Shown here one piece after another: positions 1-7,448 of a DNA stretch of 64,000 nucleotides (its first letter is position 1; each line of letters opens with the position of its first letter). The stretch lies in contig OZ241890.1 of the NCBI GenBank assembly GCA_965203475.1, positions 1,116,001 through 1,180,000 on the forward strand, written 5' to 3'. Under the pieces are notes generated by a model. It had not been told where the DNA came from, searched no databases, and was given only the letters and a program-made list of their open reading frames with translations. The translations under genes were made by a program, and so were the position numbers. Origin of the DNA: JABDMD01 sp965203475 (GTDB lineage Bacteria > Pseudomonadota > Gammaproteobacteria > UBA4575).

Positions 1-809
1 GGATGTCCTTTCCAAGCATCACCTGTAAAGCGTAGTACTTTACCACCCGCTTTAATCTCACCTAATGCATTGAAAGGCTCTGCTACACAGTAACCATCAA
101 TGGTTCCAGCAGCCAGTGCAGGTGGCATTGAAGGTGGCGCTAATACCAAGTAGTTACATTCATTATCGGCCAGCTTCGCACTTTGCGGACGAATCACAGG
201 TGTAACTCCTGCTGCCTTCATAATCCTTTGTGAAACGATATTGTGGATCGAATACCAGTAAGGCACTGCGAATTGTTTACCGCCAAAGTCTTCAGGTTTA
301 TTAATACCGCTATTCTTACCTACAAGAATTGCAGAACCATTGGTGTGATCCCATGCAGTAACTTTGATTGGATATTTATTGTTGTAACGCATCCAAACAG
401 GAATCGGAATCAACATATGGGTTAGATTGAATCGATGGGCTGCAAAGGCTTCTACAAGTGGAGACCAACCTCGAATAAGCGTTGGCTTCTTGGAATCAAT
501 GCCTTCGTCTTTGAAATAGCCCAGATCATAGGCAATCAATAATGCAGCAGCATCTGTAATTGGGATGTATCCAATTTTAATTACTGGATCCCATTTTTTT
601 GCAGAATAAGCAGGTAATGGCATGGATCCTGTAGCACCCCCCAATGCAGCTAATCCACCCACTTGAAGGAGTTCACGACGGTTAATACCCGTGCCTAATA
701 CTCCTTTGAAGAGTGGATCAAACTCAATGGCGAGATTAGGATCATCTTGAACAATCCCATCACCATGCTTTTGATATATTTTCTTCATTTCGGAAGATAT
801 TTTTTTCAT
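1..809 (-). CDS. ABC transporter substrate-binding protein, NrtA/SsuA class, partial
   Basis: Open from an ATG at 809 through the left edge, so the C-terminus lies outside the window. A purine-rich GAGG lies about 10 bases before the start. The protein has about 46 leading residues, then a twin-arginine motif (NRRELLQVGG) and a hydrophobic alanine/glycine stretch ending near residue 70, so Tat export is likely. The mature part starts with an IKIGYIPITDAAALLIA segment typical of nitrate, taurine and sulfonate binding proteins (NMT1/NrtA-like), and later has the DGYCVAEPFN segment of the same family. It follows the ATPase gene by 92 bases in a run of co-directional genes that starts with thiocyanate hydrolase. 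Inference: it captures thiocyanate or a related small anion. No permease is visible; it may lie beyond the left edge. The ligand cannot be read from the sequence. Confidence 0.85.
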   Translation of the reverse strand, partial: MKKISSEMKKIYQKHGDGIVQDDPNLAIEFDPLFKGVLGTGINRRELLQVGGLAALGGATGSMPLPAYSAKKWDPVIKIGYIPITDAAALLIAYDLGYFKDEGIDSKKPTLIRGWSPLVEAFAAHRFNLTHMLIPIPVWMRYNNKYPIKVTAWDHTNGSAILVGKNSGINKPEDFGGKQFAVPYWYSIHNIVSQRIMKAAGVTPVIRPQSAKLADNECNYLVLAPPSMPPALAAGTIDGYCVAEPFNALGEIKAGGKVLRFTGDAWKGH

Positions 810-901
810 AGTGGAATTCCTCTCATCTTTACTCAAATTGTTTAACTGAAGTGCACTTCCAGATTAGTTTGTCGACCTTCTCGACGCGGATGCTGCATTT
901 T

Positions 902-1693
902 TCAATCATCCTTAGTTGCGCTGCTTGTCTGCGAGCCTGCAGCATCCTGAAATAGTTGCATTACATGTGCACGCATTTTTTGTACTTCAGGATCTTGTCG
1001 ATCACGTGGATCAGGAAGATCAACTTGAAGATCATGCATCATTTTTCCTGGTGACCCCGCCATAATAAGCGCGCGATCCGCCATAATAACAGCTTCATCA
1101 ATATCATGCGTCACCATAACAATATTAAATCCCAATTGTTTTGAAATTGCCCTTACATCTTTTTGAAGTGATGCACGCGTGAATGCATCTAGTGCAGAAA
1201 AAGGCTCATCCAACAACAACATTTCCGGTTCCATTACAAGCGAGCGTGCTAATGCTACACGTTGTTGTTGCCCACCAGATAAATCTTGAACATTTTTATG
1301 TGCAAATTCGTCCATATGCACCAAACTAATCGTTTCCTTAACTCTTTCGGCAATTTTATCCTTTGGCCAGCCGGCAAATCGCAGACCAGTACCTACAATT
1401 TGTTCGACTGACATCCAAGGGAATAAATGCGGTGCCTGAAACATCATTACCCATTTAGAGGATGTGCCATTTACATCTTTATTGTTTAGCTGAACCGTTC
1501 CATTATAGCCGCCTAATAATCCCGCAATAATATGTAACAGAGTTGATTTTCCACATCCAGAGCGACCAATAATTACGAGTGATTCACCCACCTCAGATTG
1601 GACATCAACTTTATCGAATGTAAGTGGACACTTAGCATCATAACGGTGTGTTAGATCCTTGACATTAATTTGTACGCCATTGCGTTCGGTCAT
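902..1693 (-). CDS. ABC transporter ATP-binding protein, nitrate/taurine class
   Basis: A cytoplasmic ATPase subunit that powers import of a small anion. The Walker A (GRSGCGKST), Q-loop (FQAPHLFPW), signature (LSGGQQQR), Walker B (LLLDEP) and switch histidine (VTHD) motifs are all present and in order. The FQ...LFPW form and the short length fit the SsuB/TauB/NrtD class. I chose the ATG at 1693, which has AAGGA seven bases upstream and gives about 263 residues, normal for the family. A TTG at 1795, also preceded by GGAG, would add 34 residues with no domain similarity. The gene lies between the DsrE-like gene and the binding-protein gene on the same strand. It is probably part of the thiocyanate operon, with the binding protein at 1-809 as partner. 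Confidence 0.9.
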   Translation of the reverse strand: MTERNGVQINVKDLTHRYDAKCPLTFDKVDVQSEVGESLVIIGRSGCGKSTLLHIIAGLLGGYNGTVQLNNKDVNGTSSKWVMMFQAPHLFPWMSVEQIVGTGLRFAGWPKDKIAERVKETISLVHMDEFAHKNVQDLSGGQQQRVALARSLVMEPEMLLLDEPFSALDAFTRASLQKDVRAISKQLGFNIVMVTHDIDEAVIMADRALIMAGSPGKMMHDLQVDLPDPRDRQDPEVQKMRAHVMQLFQDAAGSQTSSATKDD

Positions 1694-1856
1694 GTTTACA
1701 TCCTTATTTGTACGTATTGTATCAAACTGCTTAGATTGTTGTTCTGCATGTACTAGAGAAACGATACTTCCTTTTAAGTTTTGCAAAATATCCAAACCAA
1801 GTTCTCCACACTGAATATTTTTTCCCTAAGTAGTTTCAAGTACTTACACGTCATAT

Positions 1857-2219
1857 TTATTCTGCAATTATCTTGTCAGCCCATTCAGTATCTTCTACAA
1901 ATGTATCTGGATTTCCAGGTTGCGCTCCTGCTTTAGCCATATCGTCTTCTGAAACGCCTCTCGCCCTCGAACATGCACCACAACATTCAATTCGAACCCC
2001 ATTTTCAAGCGCTTCATTCCACTGTTCCGCAACTGATGGCCAACCAAGTGGAATCATATTTTCCCTTACAACAGGACGTGCAAGACATACCGCTTCACCG
2101 AGTAAAAATATACGGACTTCATGGCCTTTACTGGCAAGTGCATTAGCATGCCCAAAAACCATAGCTGCACGCGTTGGATCATCACTGCCCCAAGATGATT
2201 TCATAAAAATTTTTAACAT
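1857..2219 (-). CDS. DsrE-like sulfur carrier family protein
   Basis: A 120-residue cytoplasmic protein with a DsrE/DsrF-like fold: an N-terminal beta strand (MLKIFMKSSW), an alanine-rich helix (GHANALASKGHEV), and a C-terminal cysteine motif RIECCGACSRARG. That motif resembles the V-x-x-C-x-x-C-x3-RG pattern of this family. DsrE-type proteins bind or relay sulfane sulfur, or act as small sulfur-handling subunits. It lies 40 bases after the P15K-like gene and before the ABC transporter, inside the thiocyanate operon. Inference: it handles sulfur from thiocyanate, whose hydrolysis gives carbonyl sulfide. Which cysteine is reactive and whether it moves sulfur at all are not established. Confidence 0.8.
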   Translation of the reverse strand: MLKIFMKSSWGSDDPTRAAMVFGHANALASKGHEVRIFLLGEAVCLARPVVRENMIPLGWPSVAEQWNEALENGVRIECCGACSRARGVSEDDMAKAGAQPGNPDTFVEDTEWADKIIAE

Positions 2220-2259
2220 GTCTATTCTCTTAAATAAATTCTTTTTGTTTATAAATTTT

Positions 2260-2661
2260 TCATGCCATGTGCAATCGCTTGTCTACTATTTTCATGTGCT
2301 TTTTTAAATCTTCTTCATCAATTAAACCGCGACGAATCATGGAATGCGCCAATGCTAATAGTTGTCTTTCTGGATAGGGTACGTCTTTATATAGGTCTTC
2401 CACTAAATCATCTTCTTCCCAGCGACGTTCGATTCCTGGCAATGCGCACGAAATTTCAGACAACACTTCACAAGTTGCTTCCAATGTAACTTTCCAGGGA
2501 GGATTGGGATTGTCGACCCCCCATTTTTTACTTAATTCGTTCCAAGACCTTCCTTGACCTTCTTGTTTAATTTCCTCAAGGACATCAATTGGAGAATTAT
2601 CCAAATTGCGGTTAGACATTTCCTCATCTAACGCAATTTTTTCTGGATTAATGTCAGTCAC
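2260..2661 (-). CDS. Thiocyanate hydrolase activator, P15K-like cobalt chaperone
   Basis: A 133-residue (about 15 kDa) protein directly after scnC, with an 11-base gap. Its C-terminal half (YPERQLLALAHSMIRRGLID) resembles the N-terminal region of nitrile hydratase beta subunits, a feature of the small activators that load cobalt into nitrile hydratase-type enzymes. In Thiobacillus thioparus a 15-kDa protein, P15K, is encoded just after the thiocyanate hydrolase genes and is needed for cobalt insertion and cysteine oxidation. Size, position and sequence character agree here. The call rests on that context rather than on a catalytic motif. Confidence 0.78.
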   Translation of the reverse strand: MTDINPEKIALDEEMSNRNLDNSPIDVLEEIKQEGQGRSWNELSKKWGVDNPNPPWKVTLEATCEVLSEISCALPGIERRWEEDDLVEDLYKDVPYPERQLLALAHSMIRRGLIDEEDLKKHMKIVDKRLHMA

Positions 2662-2671
2662 AATTGATCAA

Positions 2672-3370
2672 CTAGTGATGGTAAGGTTTGAGTGCTTTGC
2701 GAATAGGACGAGGATCATTAGCTGTTTTGCCCGGTTTTGGTTGGGCTACACCGATTAAGCAATCTCGAGTCACGATTTCTGTGAGTTGATCTTCCGTCCA
2801 ACCTTCAGTGCCTTCAGGTCGTACCGGCATTACAATGTAACGAGTTTTTTGATTCGAATCGACGACACGAACTTCAACATCTTCAGGGAGTTGTAATCCA
2901 AATTCAGCTAAAACCTGTCGTGGCCAACGCACAAGGCGACGTCGATAATTGGGGGTACGGTACCACTCGGGAGATTGGCCTAGAATGGGTCTTGGATAGC
3001 AAGAGCATAAGGTACAAACCACCACGTGTTTTAAAGTTGGTGTGTCTTCCATAACACGCAAGTTGCAATAATCACTAGGTGTACCAAATTGTGTTGGCAT
3101 TTGTTTAACCCAATCAATTCCAACTTCTAAACTCGCTTTTACGCCGTCCTCAACAGCAAGTTTTTTGTATTCAGGATCCAACCATGCTTTCGCAACTAGT
3201 CGAGCTGCAGGCACAGGACTCAATGTGTGCATGTACTCCGTCCATGCTTGATGATCTTCTGCAGAAAACAGACCTTTCTCAATTGCAAGTTCACGAACAG
3301 CTATTTCTAAAATTTCAAACTCGCTGACTTCATCTACCATTGGTGCAGCTTTATTATGTTTATCTGCCAT
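2672..3370 (-). CDS. scnC: Thiocyanate hydrolase gamma subunit, cobalt-binding
   Basis: The catalytic subunit of thiocyanate hydrolase (SCN- + 2 H2O gives COS + NH3 + OH-), related to the nitrile hydratase alpha subunit. The metal site VCTLCSCY is at residues 118-125. Cys119, Cys122 and Cys124 would be the cobalt ligands, and the second and third would be oxidised to sulfinic and sulfenic acids. Thr after the first cysteine marks the cobalt rather than the iron type. The conserved arginine segment NYRRRLVRWPR follows, as in the family. The length of 232 residues is close to known gamma subunits (about 240). The gene order B-A-C followed by an activator matches the T. thioparus operon. A low-molecular-weight nitrile hydratase is the alternative, but the split beta subunit in front argues for thiocyanate hydrolase. 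Confidence 0.92.
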   Translation of the reverse strand: MADKHNKAAPMVDEVSEFEILEIAVRELAIEKGLFSAEDHQAWTEYMHTLSPVPAARLVAKAWLDPEYKKLAVEDGVKASLEVGIDWVKQMPTQFGTPSDYCNLRVMEDTPTLKHVVVCTLCSCYPRPILGQSPEWYRTPNYRRRLVRWPRQVLAEFGLQLPEDVEVRVVDSNQKTRYIVMPVRPEGTEGWTEDQLTEIVTRDCLIGVAQPKPGKTANDPRPIRKALKPYHH

Positions 3371-3431
3371 GTATATTTCCTCTTCTAAAAAATCTTCTTG
3401 ATATTCTTGTTAAAGCTTAGTTAACAACTGA

Positions 3432-3800
3432 TTATGCGGATTCGAGCCAATGCTCAGGAACTTCTGTTTCTAACGTGTCATTTGAAAACGTAGCTGAATA
3501 TTCAGGCCATAAATCTTGTTGCTTAAACACCAGGCTATACATCCATTCAACGTTCTCAGTGTTATCCCAAGCTTCATCTTCAGCTGGAGGGGTTTCATAT
3601 ACAAGTCTTACCACGGTTGCTTCACAACCTCGAGTGTAAGCTTGTGTACGCGTATAAAACACGTCGGGTAAATCACGAATTTTTACTCTGTCACCAACAT
3701 TAAATTTTGGAGTACCCGCTTCACCTTTGAAACATTGCGGATCACCAATGCCTGTAGCTTTTTTTACGTGGTGTTCTCTGTCATATACTGGCTTACTCAT
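3432..3800 (-). CDS. scnA: Thiocyanate hydrolase alpha subunit
   Basis: A 122-residue protein corresponding to the C-terminal part of the nitrile hydratase beta subunit. It has the F-x-V-G-D-x-V-x-x-R motif (FNVGDRVKIRDLP), a segment with TRTQAYTRG, and the closing small-barrel stretch with YSLVFKQQDLWPE. In thiocyanate hydrolase this region is a separate subunit (about 126 residues), as here. It overlaps the end of scnB by 8 bases, which suggests translational coupling, and scnC follows after 61 bases. The protein forms the heterotrimer core with the beta and gamma subunits and lines the active site. Confidence 0.9.
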   Translation of the reverse strand: MSKPVYDREHHVKKATGIGDPQCFKGEAGTPKFNVGDRVKIRDLPDVFYTRTQAYTRGCEATVVRLVYETPPAEDEAWDNTENVEWMYSLVFKQQDLWPEYSATFSNDTLETEVPEHWLESA

Positions 3801-4224
3801 AACGCTTACTTACCTCATAAATCTTTTCATGTAATTCGCTAAGGGTGACATATTGTTTGTCCACTAAAATTAATGCAGCCGTCAACAACCATCGACCGTA
3901 ATAGGGTAAGCCTAGGTATTGAGTTTGGCCTACATCCACGTTTTGTCGGCGGCGGCGCTCTTCAGCATTCCACACGCCTCGCCACGCTAACACTTCACAC
4001 GTAACAAACGTATTGTGTTCCCAAATTTCTTCTTCTTTTTCTTCCCAAGGAATTGGAATATCACGCTCACCACCAACATCATGAGCTGTACGCGTGTAAG
4101 CACGATATTGGTCATTACTCACCTCGTCAGGAGAGGGGGCATGAGTTTCATAATGGAGAGCAGGCTGCAGTTGGCTTACCATATCCAAGTGTTGCAGTAC
4201 TCTTTTCCGCGTAGATGACGACAT
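3793..4224 (-). CDS. scnB: Thiocyanate hydrolase beta subunit
   Basis: A 143-residue protein matching the N-terminal half of nitrile hydratase beta, with the segment HDVGGERDIPIPWEEKEEE followed by a helical region (EERRRRQNVDVGQTQYLGLPYYGRWL). Known thiocyanate hydrolase beta subunits are slightly longer (about 156). It is the first gene of the operon, with GGAG about 8 bases before the ATG. The leader is short, and a sigma-54-like promoter element lies 36-52 bases upstream of the start. The gene overlaps scnA, so alpha and beta are probably made in equal amounts. Confidence 0.9.
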   Translation of the reverse strand: MSSSTRKRVLQHLDMVSQLQPALHYETHAPSPDEVSNDQYRAYTRTAHDVGGERDIPIPWEEKEEEIWEHNTFVTCEVLAWRGVWNAEERRRRQNVDVGQTQYLGLPYYGRWLLTAALILVDKQYVTLSELHEKIYEVSKRYE

Positions 4225-4259
4225 AGTTTAACTCCTGGTTTTTTTATTATGCACGACAT

Positions 4260-4276
4260 TGCGTCTTGCATGCCAA
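4260..4276 (-). promoter_or_regulatory. Candidate sigma-54 (-24/-12) promoter of the thiocyanate operon
   Basis: Read on the minus strand the sequence is TTGGCATGCAAGACGCA. It has the invariant GG, ten bases, then GC, and matches the consensus TTGGCAcG-N4-ttGCA at TTGGCA, the G at position 8 and GCA. Transcription would start near 4249, giving a leader of about 25 bases before scnB with the Shine-Dalgarno inside it. Sigma-54 control is usual for nitrogen-limitation genes, which fits an enzyme that releases ammonia from thiocyanate. No experiment supports it here. Confidence 0.5.
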
Positions 4277-4292
4277 GTAAAATTCTTTTAAT

Positions 4293-4306
4293 TTAGTAGC
4301 TACTAA
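4293..4306. promoter_or_regulatory. Perfect 14-bp palindrome, candidate operator
   Basis: TTAGTAGCTACTAA reads the same on both strands. It is flanked on the right by two tandem ACTAATA copies that extend the half-site. It lies in the 185-base gap between the divergent scnB and the LysR-type regulator gene, about 17 bases upstream of the -24 element of the scn promoter. LysR-type regulators usually bind dyads in such divergent gaps. The regulator encoded at 4410 is the natural candidate, but a nitrogen regulator is also possible. Confidence 0.45.
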
Positions 4307-4409
4307 TATACTAATAAATTTGGCTGATTCATTAGCTTGATGACAAGTCTAATGAAGATGTGTTATTAATCCAAAGACTTTGTATTTATTAAACCTATAG
4401 GAATTGTCT

Positions 4410-5336
4410 ATGGATCGCCGGGATGTGTTTCCACGTTCGCTTCAATACTTAATAGCCATTGCCGAGCATGGAAGTTACACACGTGCTGCGGAAGCATTAC
4501 ATGTTTCTCAACCGACTTTATCGCAACAAATTAAACACTTAGAAGATTCTCTTCAAGCTCCACTTTTAGATCGTACTGGAAAAGGTGTGCGCCTTACAGA
4601 TGCTGGGGAAGTTTATTTATTTCATGCACGTCGCGCATGGGGTGAGCTCGATGCCGGAACGCGAGCCATACATGATGTAAAAGACCTCACTCGCGGTACC
4701 CTGCGTTTAGGTTGGACTCCCATTACGGACTATTTAACGTGTTCTATACTGGCATATTTCAACAAAAAATATAGTGGCATTTCGATTAGCACCTTGGAAA
4801 TGGCACAAGATGATTTAGAGATAGCCGTTGGAGAAGATAAAATTGATATAGGAATTGCATTTAGCAAACCCACAACTGATGAAAATACTAGTAACGATAT
4901 CGAAATTTACACACTTTTTGAGGAATCTTTGTATCTAGCTACAGGGAATAATCATCCTAGACATAGTGCGGGAGAAATGAGTACGTCAGAATTTGGTAGC
5001 GAGTCTTTAGCATTATTAAATACACATTTTGCACTTCGGCAACATATTGACCGCTACTGTAACGACTATCACATAGAACCCAGAATTTCAGTAGAAACCA
5101 ATTCCTTGAGTGTAATTATTGAAGTTATTAAATATGGATCTCTATCAACGATATTGCCTCAAACCATCATCAACAATCATAACGATATACATGCAATCGC
5201 ACTCATACCAGAATTGCCTCACCATGCCGTAAGTTTAATTTGGCACAAAGGTCGATATAAAAGCCCATCATGCCGTGCCTTTATTGAAATGGCTTCTGAT
5301 CTTTCAGCACGTATGTTGCAAGGAGAAACTTTCTAA
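4410..5336 (+). CDS. LysR-type transcriptional regulator, CynR-like
   Basis: A 308-residue LysR-family regulator. The N-terminal winged helix-turn-helix (LQYLIAIAEHGSYTRAAEAL, then VSQPTLSQQIKHLE) covers residues 8-65. It is followed by the linker helix and a periplasmic-binding-like effector domain from about residue 90. The overall sequence resembles CynR, the cyanate-responsive regulator of cyn operons. I chose the ATG at 4410, with AGGA seven bases upstream; an in-frame TTG at 4404 would sit inside that spacer. It is divergent from the scn operon and 210 bases upstream of cynS, so it probably controls one or both in response to cyanate or thiocyanate. Confidence 0.88.
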   Translation: MDRRDVFPRSLQYLIAIAEHGSYTRAAEALHVSQPTLSQQIKHLEDSLQAPLLDRTGKGVRLTDAGEVYLFHARRAWGELDAGTRAIHDVKDLTRGTLRLGWTPITDYLTCSILAYFNKKYSGISISTLEMAQDDLEIAVGEDKIDIGIAFSKPTTDENTSNDIEIYTLFEESLYLATGNNHPRHSAGEMSTSEFGSESLALLNTHFALRQHIDRYCNDYHIEPRISVETNSLSVIIEVIKYGSLSTILPQTIINNHNDIHAIALIPELPHHAVSLIWHKGRYKSPSCRAFIEMASDLSARMLQGETF

Positions 5337-5421
5337 AACTAATTTAATATTAACTTTTCCTATGAGATAAATAGTAATTTTTAATTAAATTAAACAACCA
5401 TTCAATTCTGTTCACTCATAG

Positions 5422-5446
5422 TGCAAGGATGTGCACTTATGATGCA
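5422..5446. promoter_or_regulatory. Three phased TGCA motifs upstream of cynS
   Basis: TGCA occurs at 5422, 5432 and 5443, a spacing of 10 and 11 bases, so the three lie on one face of the helix. They sit about 50 bases upstream of the candidate -24 element of cynS. Half-sites of NtrC-type activators contain TGCA, but the spacing here does not match the standard two-half-site arrangement. The protein that binds is therefore unknown. Confidence 0.3.
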
Positions 5447-5495
5447 AATTTATTTTTGAAATTCCACAATGCCTTGCTACATTACTTTATTAAAT

Positions 5496-5511
5496 TGGTA
5501 TGAAAAATGCT
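5496..5511 (+). promoter_or_regulatory. Candidate sigma-54 (-24/-12) promoter of cynS
   Basis: TGGTATGAAAAATGCT has GG and GC separated by exactly ten bases and matches TGGcAcG-N4-tTGCW at nine informative positions. The expected start, near 5522, leaves a 25-base leader with GGAG before the ATG at 5547. This mirrors the geometry of the scn promoter. A sigma-70 promoter in the same stretch cannot be excluded: TTGCTA at 5474 and TATGAA at 5499, but 19 bases apart. Confidence 0.42.
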
Positions 5512-5546
5512 AAAGCTTATTTTGTCTAAACTAGGAGAAAACTATA

Positions 5547-5987
5547 ATGAATAAAGAACAAATGACAGATCAAATTGTTGCTGCAAAAAAAGCCAAAGGA
5601 CTAACTTGGGAAGAAATTGCTAAGCAAGTTGGAAAAGGTGAAAGCTGGGTTGCTTCAGCATGTCTTGGCATGAATAGCGCCATAGAAGAAGATGCAAAAA
5701 ATATATGCAACGCTTTAGATCTAGGAGAAGATGTATGCATCGCATTACAAGAATTTCCTTACAAGACCTGGGATCAATCTATCCCAACGGATCCAGTCGT
5801 ATATCGCATTTATGAAATATTAGGTGTTTATGGTGTAACCATAAAAGAAATAATCGGCGAAAAATTTGGTGATGGAATTATGAGTGCAGTTGATTTCTCG
5901 ATGGATATCGATAAGGAAGAAAACCCCAAAGGAGATCGTGTGGTTTTAACATTAAATGGCAAGTTCCTGAAATACAGCTCATGGTAA
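5547..5987 (+). CDS. cynS: Cyanate hydratase (cyanase)
   Basis: Converts cyanate and bicarbonate to carbamate and CO2, which gives ammonia and two CO2. The 146 residues (E. coli 156) comprise an N-terminal helical domain (1-75) and the C-terminal catalytic domain with the family signature around VVYRIYEILGVYG. The three catalytic residues are present as Arg87, Glu90 and Ser113 (GIMSAVDF). The C-terminus (GKFLKYSSW) is close to the family ending. A clear GGAG precedes the ATG. Next to thiocyanate hydrolase it lets the cell use both thiocyanate and cyanate as nitrogen, or detoxify cyanate. Confidence 0.97.
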   Translation: MNKEQMTDQIVAAKKAKGLTWEEIAKQVGKGESWVASACLGMNSAIEEDAKNICNALDLGEDVCIALQEFPYKTWDQSIPTDPVVYRIYEILGVYGVTIKEIIGEKFGDGIMSAVDFSMDIDKEENPKGDRVVLTLNGKFLKYSSW

Positions 5988-6005
5988 TCTAATAACACTT
6001 TGTAT

Positions 6006-6320
6006 ATGTCAGATCTTGGAGAAGAAATTTTAAAATTTTTTAAAAATGTGGCTACTAAAAACACAAAACTAATCGCCACATTGACCCAAGAAAAAAGTTT
6101 TAAAGTAAATCAGGGAGGCTGGTATTTTACCCTCCCTGATTTGTATACCTATCTTCAAAATTCAGATGAAAACTTTTATGACATTAAATATGAAATTTTC
6201 AGAAAAAACTTGTATGCCACTAATATAAACGAATATATAAAACCATTTGGCGCAGAAATAAAAATTTCAAAAAATTTAAATAATGTTGATTACTCAGAGT
6301 ATCATTTAGTTTGGAATTAA
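6006..6320 (+). CDS. Hypothetical protein, 104 residues
   Basis: Not recognised. The ATG at 6006 begins SDLGEEILKFFKNV; an in-frame TTG lies six bases earlier, and neither has a clear ribosome site. The protein is mixed helix and strand with no signal peptide or membrane segment, rich in Lys, Asn and Tyr, and ends near YSEYHLVWN. It follows cynS by 18 bases on the same strand, so it may be co-transcribed with it. A DNA-damage or toxin-like small protein cannot be judged from the sequence. Confidence 0.5.
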   Translation: MSDLGEEILKFFKNVATKNTKLIATLTQEKSFKVNQGGWYFTLPDLYTYLQNSDENFYDIKYEIFRKNLYATNINEYIKPFGAEIKISKNLNNVDYSEYHLVWN

Positions 6321-6361
6321 ACGGGAAATTTATAAACGGGAAACTAACATGAAGTTTTATG

Positions 6362-6622
6362 TTACATCTTATTCCTTTTGCTCTTACCTGCTAAATGAAT
6401 AACACTGTACGAAATTCCAAACCCTAAAAATATTGAAGTAATAATTAGAATAAAATTCTCTAAATTCATATCCCCACCAAGACTGGTATTGATACCTAGA
6501 ATTAGTGCTAAAACATTCATAATTATTAGTGCTAAGAATATACCGCCGAATAAAAATATTCGAAATGGGCGAGTTCCTGTTGTAATAAACTCAATAAAAT
6601 TATTTTTAAATTGTTTCAACAT
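6362..6622 (-). CDS. Small hypothetical inner-membrane protein
   Basis: 86 residues with two clear membrane spans (about 20-45, IFLFGGIFLALIIMNVLALI, and 56-77, IILIITSIFLGFGISYSVIHL-like) and a basic C-terminus (GKSKRNKM). No family is recognised. It is divergent from the phosphoesterase at 6687, with 64 AT-rich bases between them that presumably hold both promoters. Confidence 0.5.
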   Translation of the reverse strand: MLKQFKNNFIEFITTGTRPFRIFLFGGIFLALIIMNVLALILGINTSLGGDMNLENFILIITSIFLGFGISYSVIHLAGKSKRNKM

Positions 6623-6686
6623 TAAATATAAAATTTAAAATATTTAAAATTTAATATCATACCTATTATAAATACTATTCATAGCG

Positions 6687-7448
6687 ATGTTGGAATTTAT
6701 CCATATTACGGATACACATATACTTGATAACCCAGAAGCTACATTTCATGGAATAAAAACGGCTGCCACGTTAGAGGCTGTACTCATTGATGCTGTAAAC
6801 CAATATCCAAATCTTGATTTTATTTTACATACAGGCGACGTGTCTCAAACGGGTAATGTTGAAAGTTACCAAATATTTAAATCGATAATACAAAAATTTG
6901 CTGTACCTCTATATTGCATTCCTGGCAATCATGATGCGCCAGAATCACTTAAAAAAATTTATGCACACTGCCCAGATGAATCTATAAAAATAGTTAAGTT
7001 GAATGATATTTCTCTGGTTCTAATAAGTAGTTATATAGAAAATGAACACTATGGACTGATATCAAATAAAAATTTATTGGAGTTAAAGCAACATTTGAGT
7101 AAATATAATAATCAATTTAATGTAATTGCGGTACACCACTCCCCAATACATTTAAATGTTGATTGGTTGGATAAACTTGCGTTAACGAATAAATATGAAT
7201 TATTAAAAATAATACAAACTCATTCAGATTCAACAGTGTTATTTTTTGGACACATTCATCGTGAAATTGATCAAGCACATGGGAATATAAGAGTCATTTC
7301 TACGCCTTCTACCTGCCATCAATTTGATGAAAATGAAATGCAAATGAATTGCATTCACTATCCTCCTCCAGCCTATCGATATGTAAAACTTTCAGCCGAG
7401 GCCATAGAGGAGACAAAAATCCATTACATTGAAAGGGTTAATTCCTAA
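6687..7448 (+). CDS. Calcineurin-like phosphodiesterase, CpdA (class III cAMP PDE) type
   Basis: 253 residues with all metal-binding motifs of the class III family in order: D-x-H (ITDTHIL, residues 8-10), GD (HTGDVS), GNHD (IPGNHDAP), a HH pair (VAVHHSP-like, AVHHSPIH) and GHxH (FFGHIHRE). The C-terminal tail has the Y/P-rich segment seen in CpdA-like enzymes. Members hydrolyse 3',5'-cyclic nucleotides and so lower cAMP, but many are general phosphodiesterases, so the substrate is uncertain. The start has no strong ribosome site. It is single, with its own upstream region. Confidence 0.85.
   Translation: MLEFIHITDTHILDNPEATFHGIKTAATLEAVLIDAVNQYPNLDFILHTGDVSQTGNVESYQIFKSIIQKFAVPLYCIPGNHDAPESLKKIYAHCPDESIKIVKLNDISLVLISSYIENEHYGLISNKNLLELKQHLSKYNNQFNVIAVHHSPIHLNVDWLDKLALTNKYELLKIIQTHSDSTVLFFGHIHREIDQAHGNIRVISTPSTCHQFDENEMQMNCIHYPPPAYRYVKLSAEAIEETKIHYIERVNS

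Noticed and set aside
1873..2307. Plus-strand frame opposite the DsrE-like and activator genes
   Set aside because: No ribosome site or family; the minus-strand genes are clear homologues in an operon.
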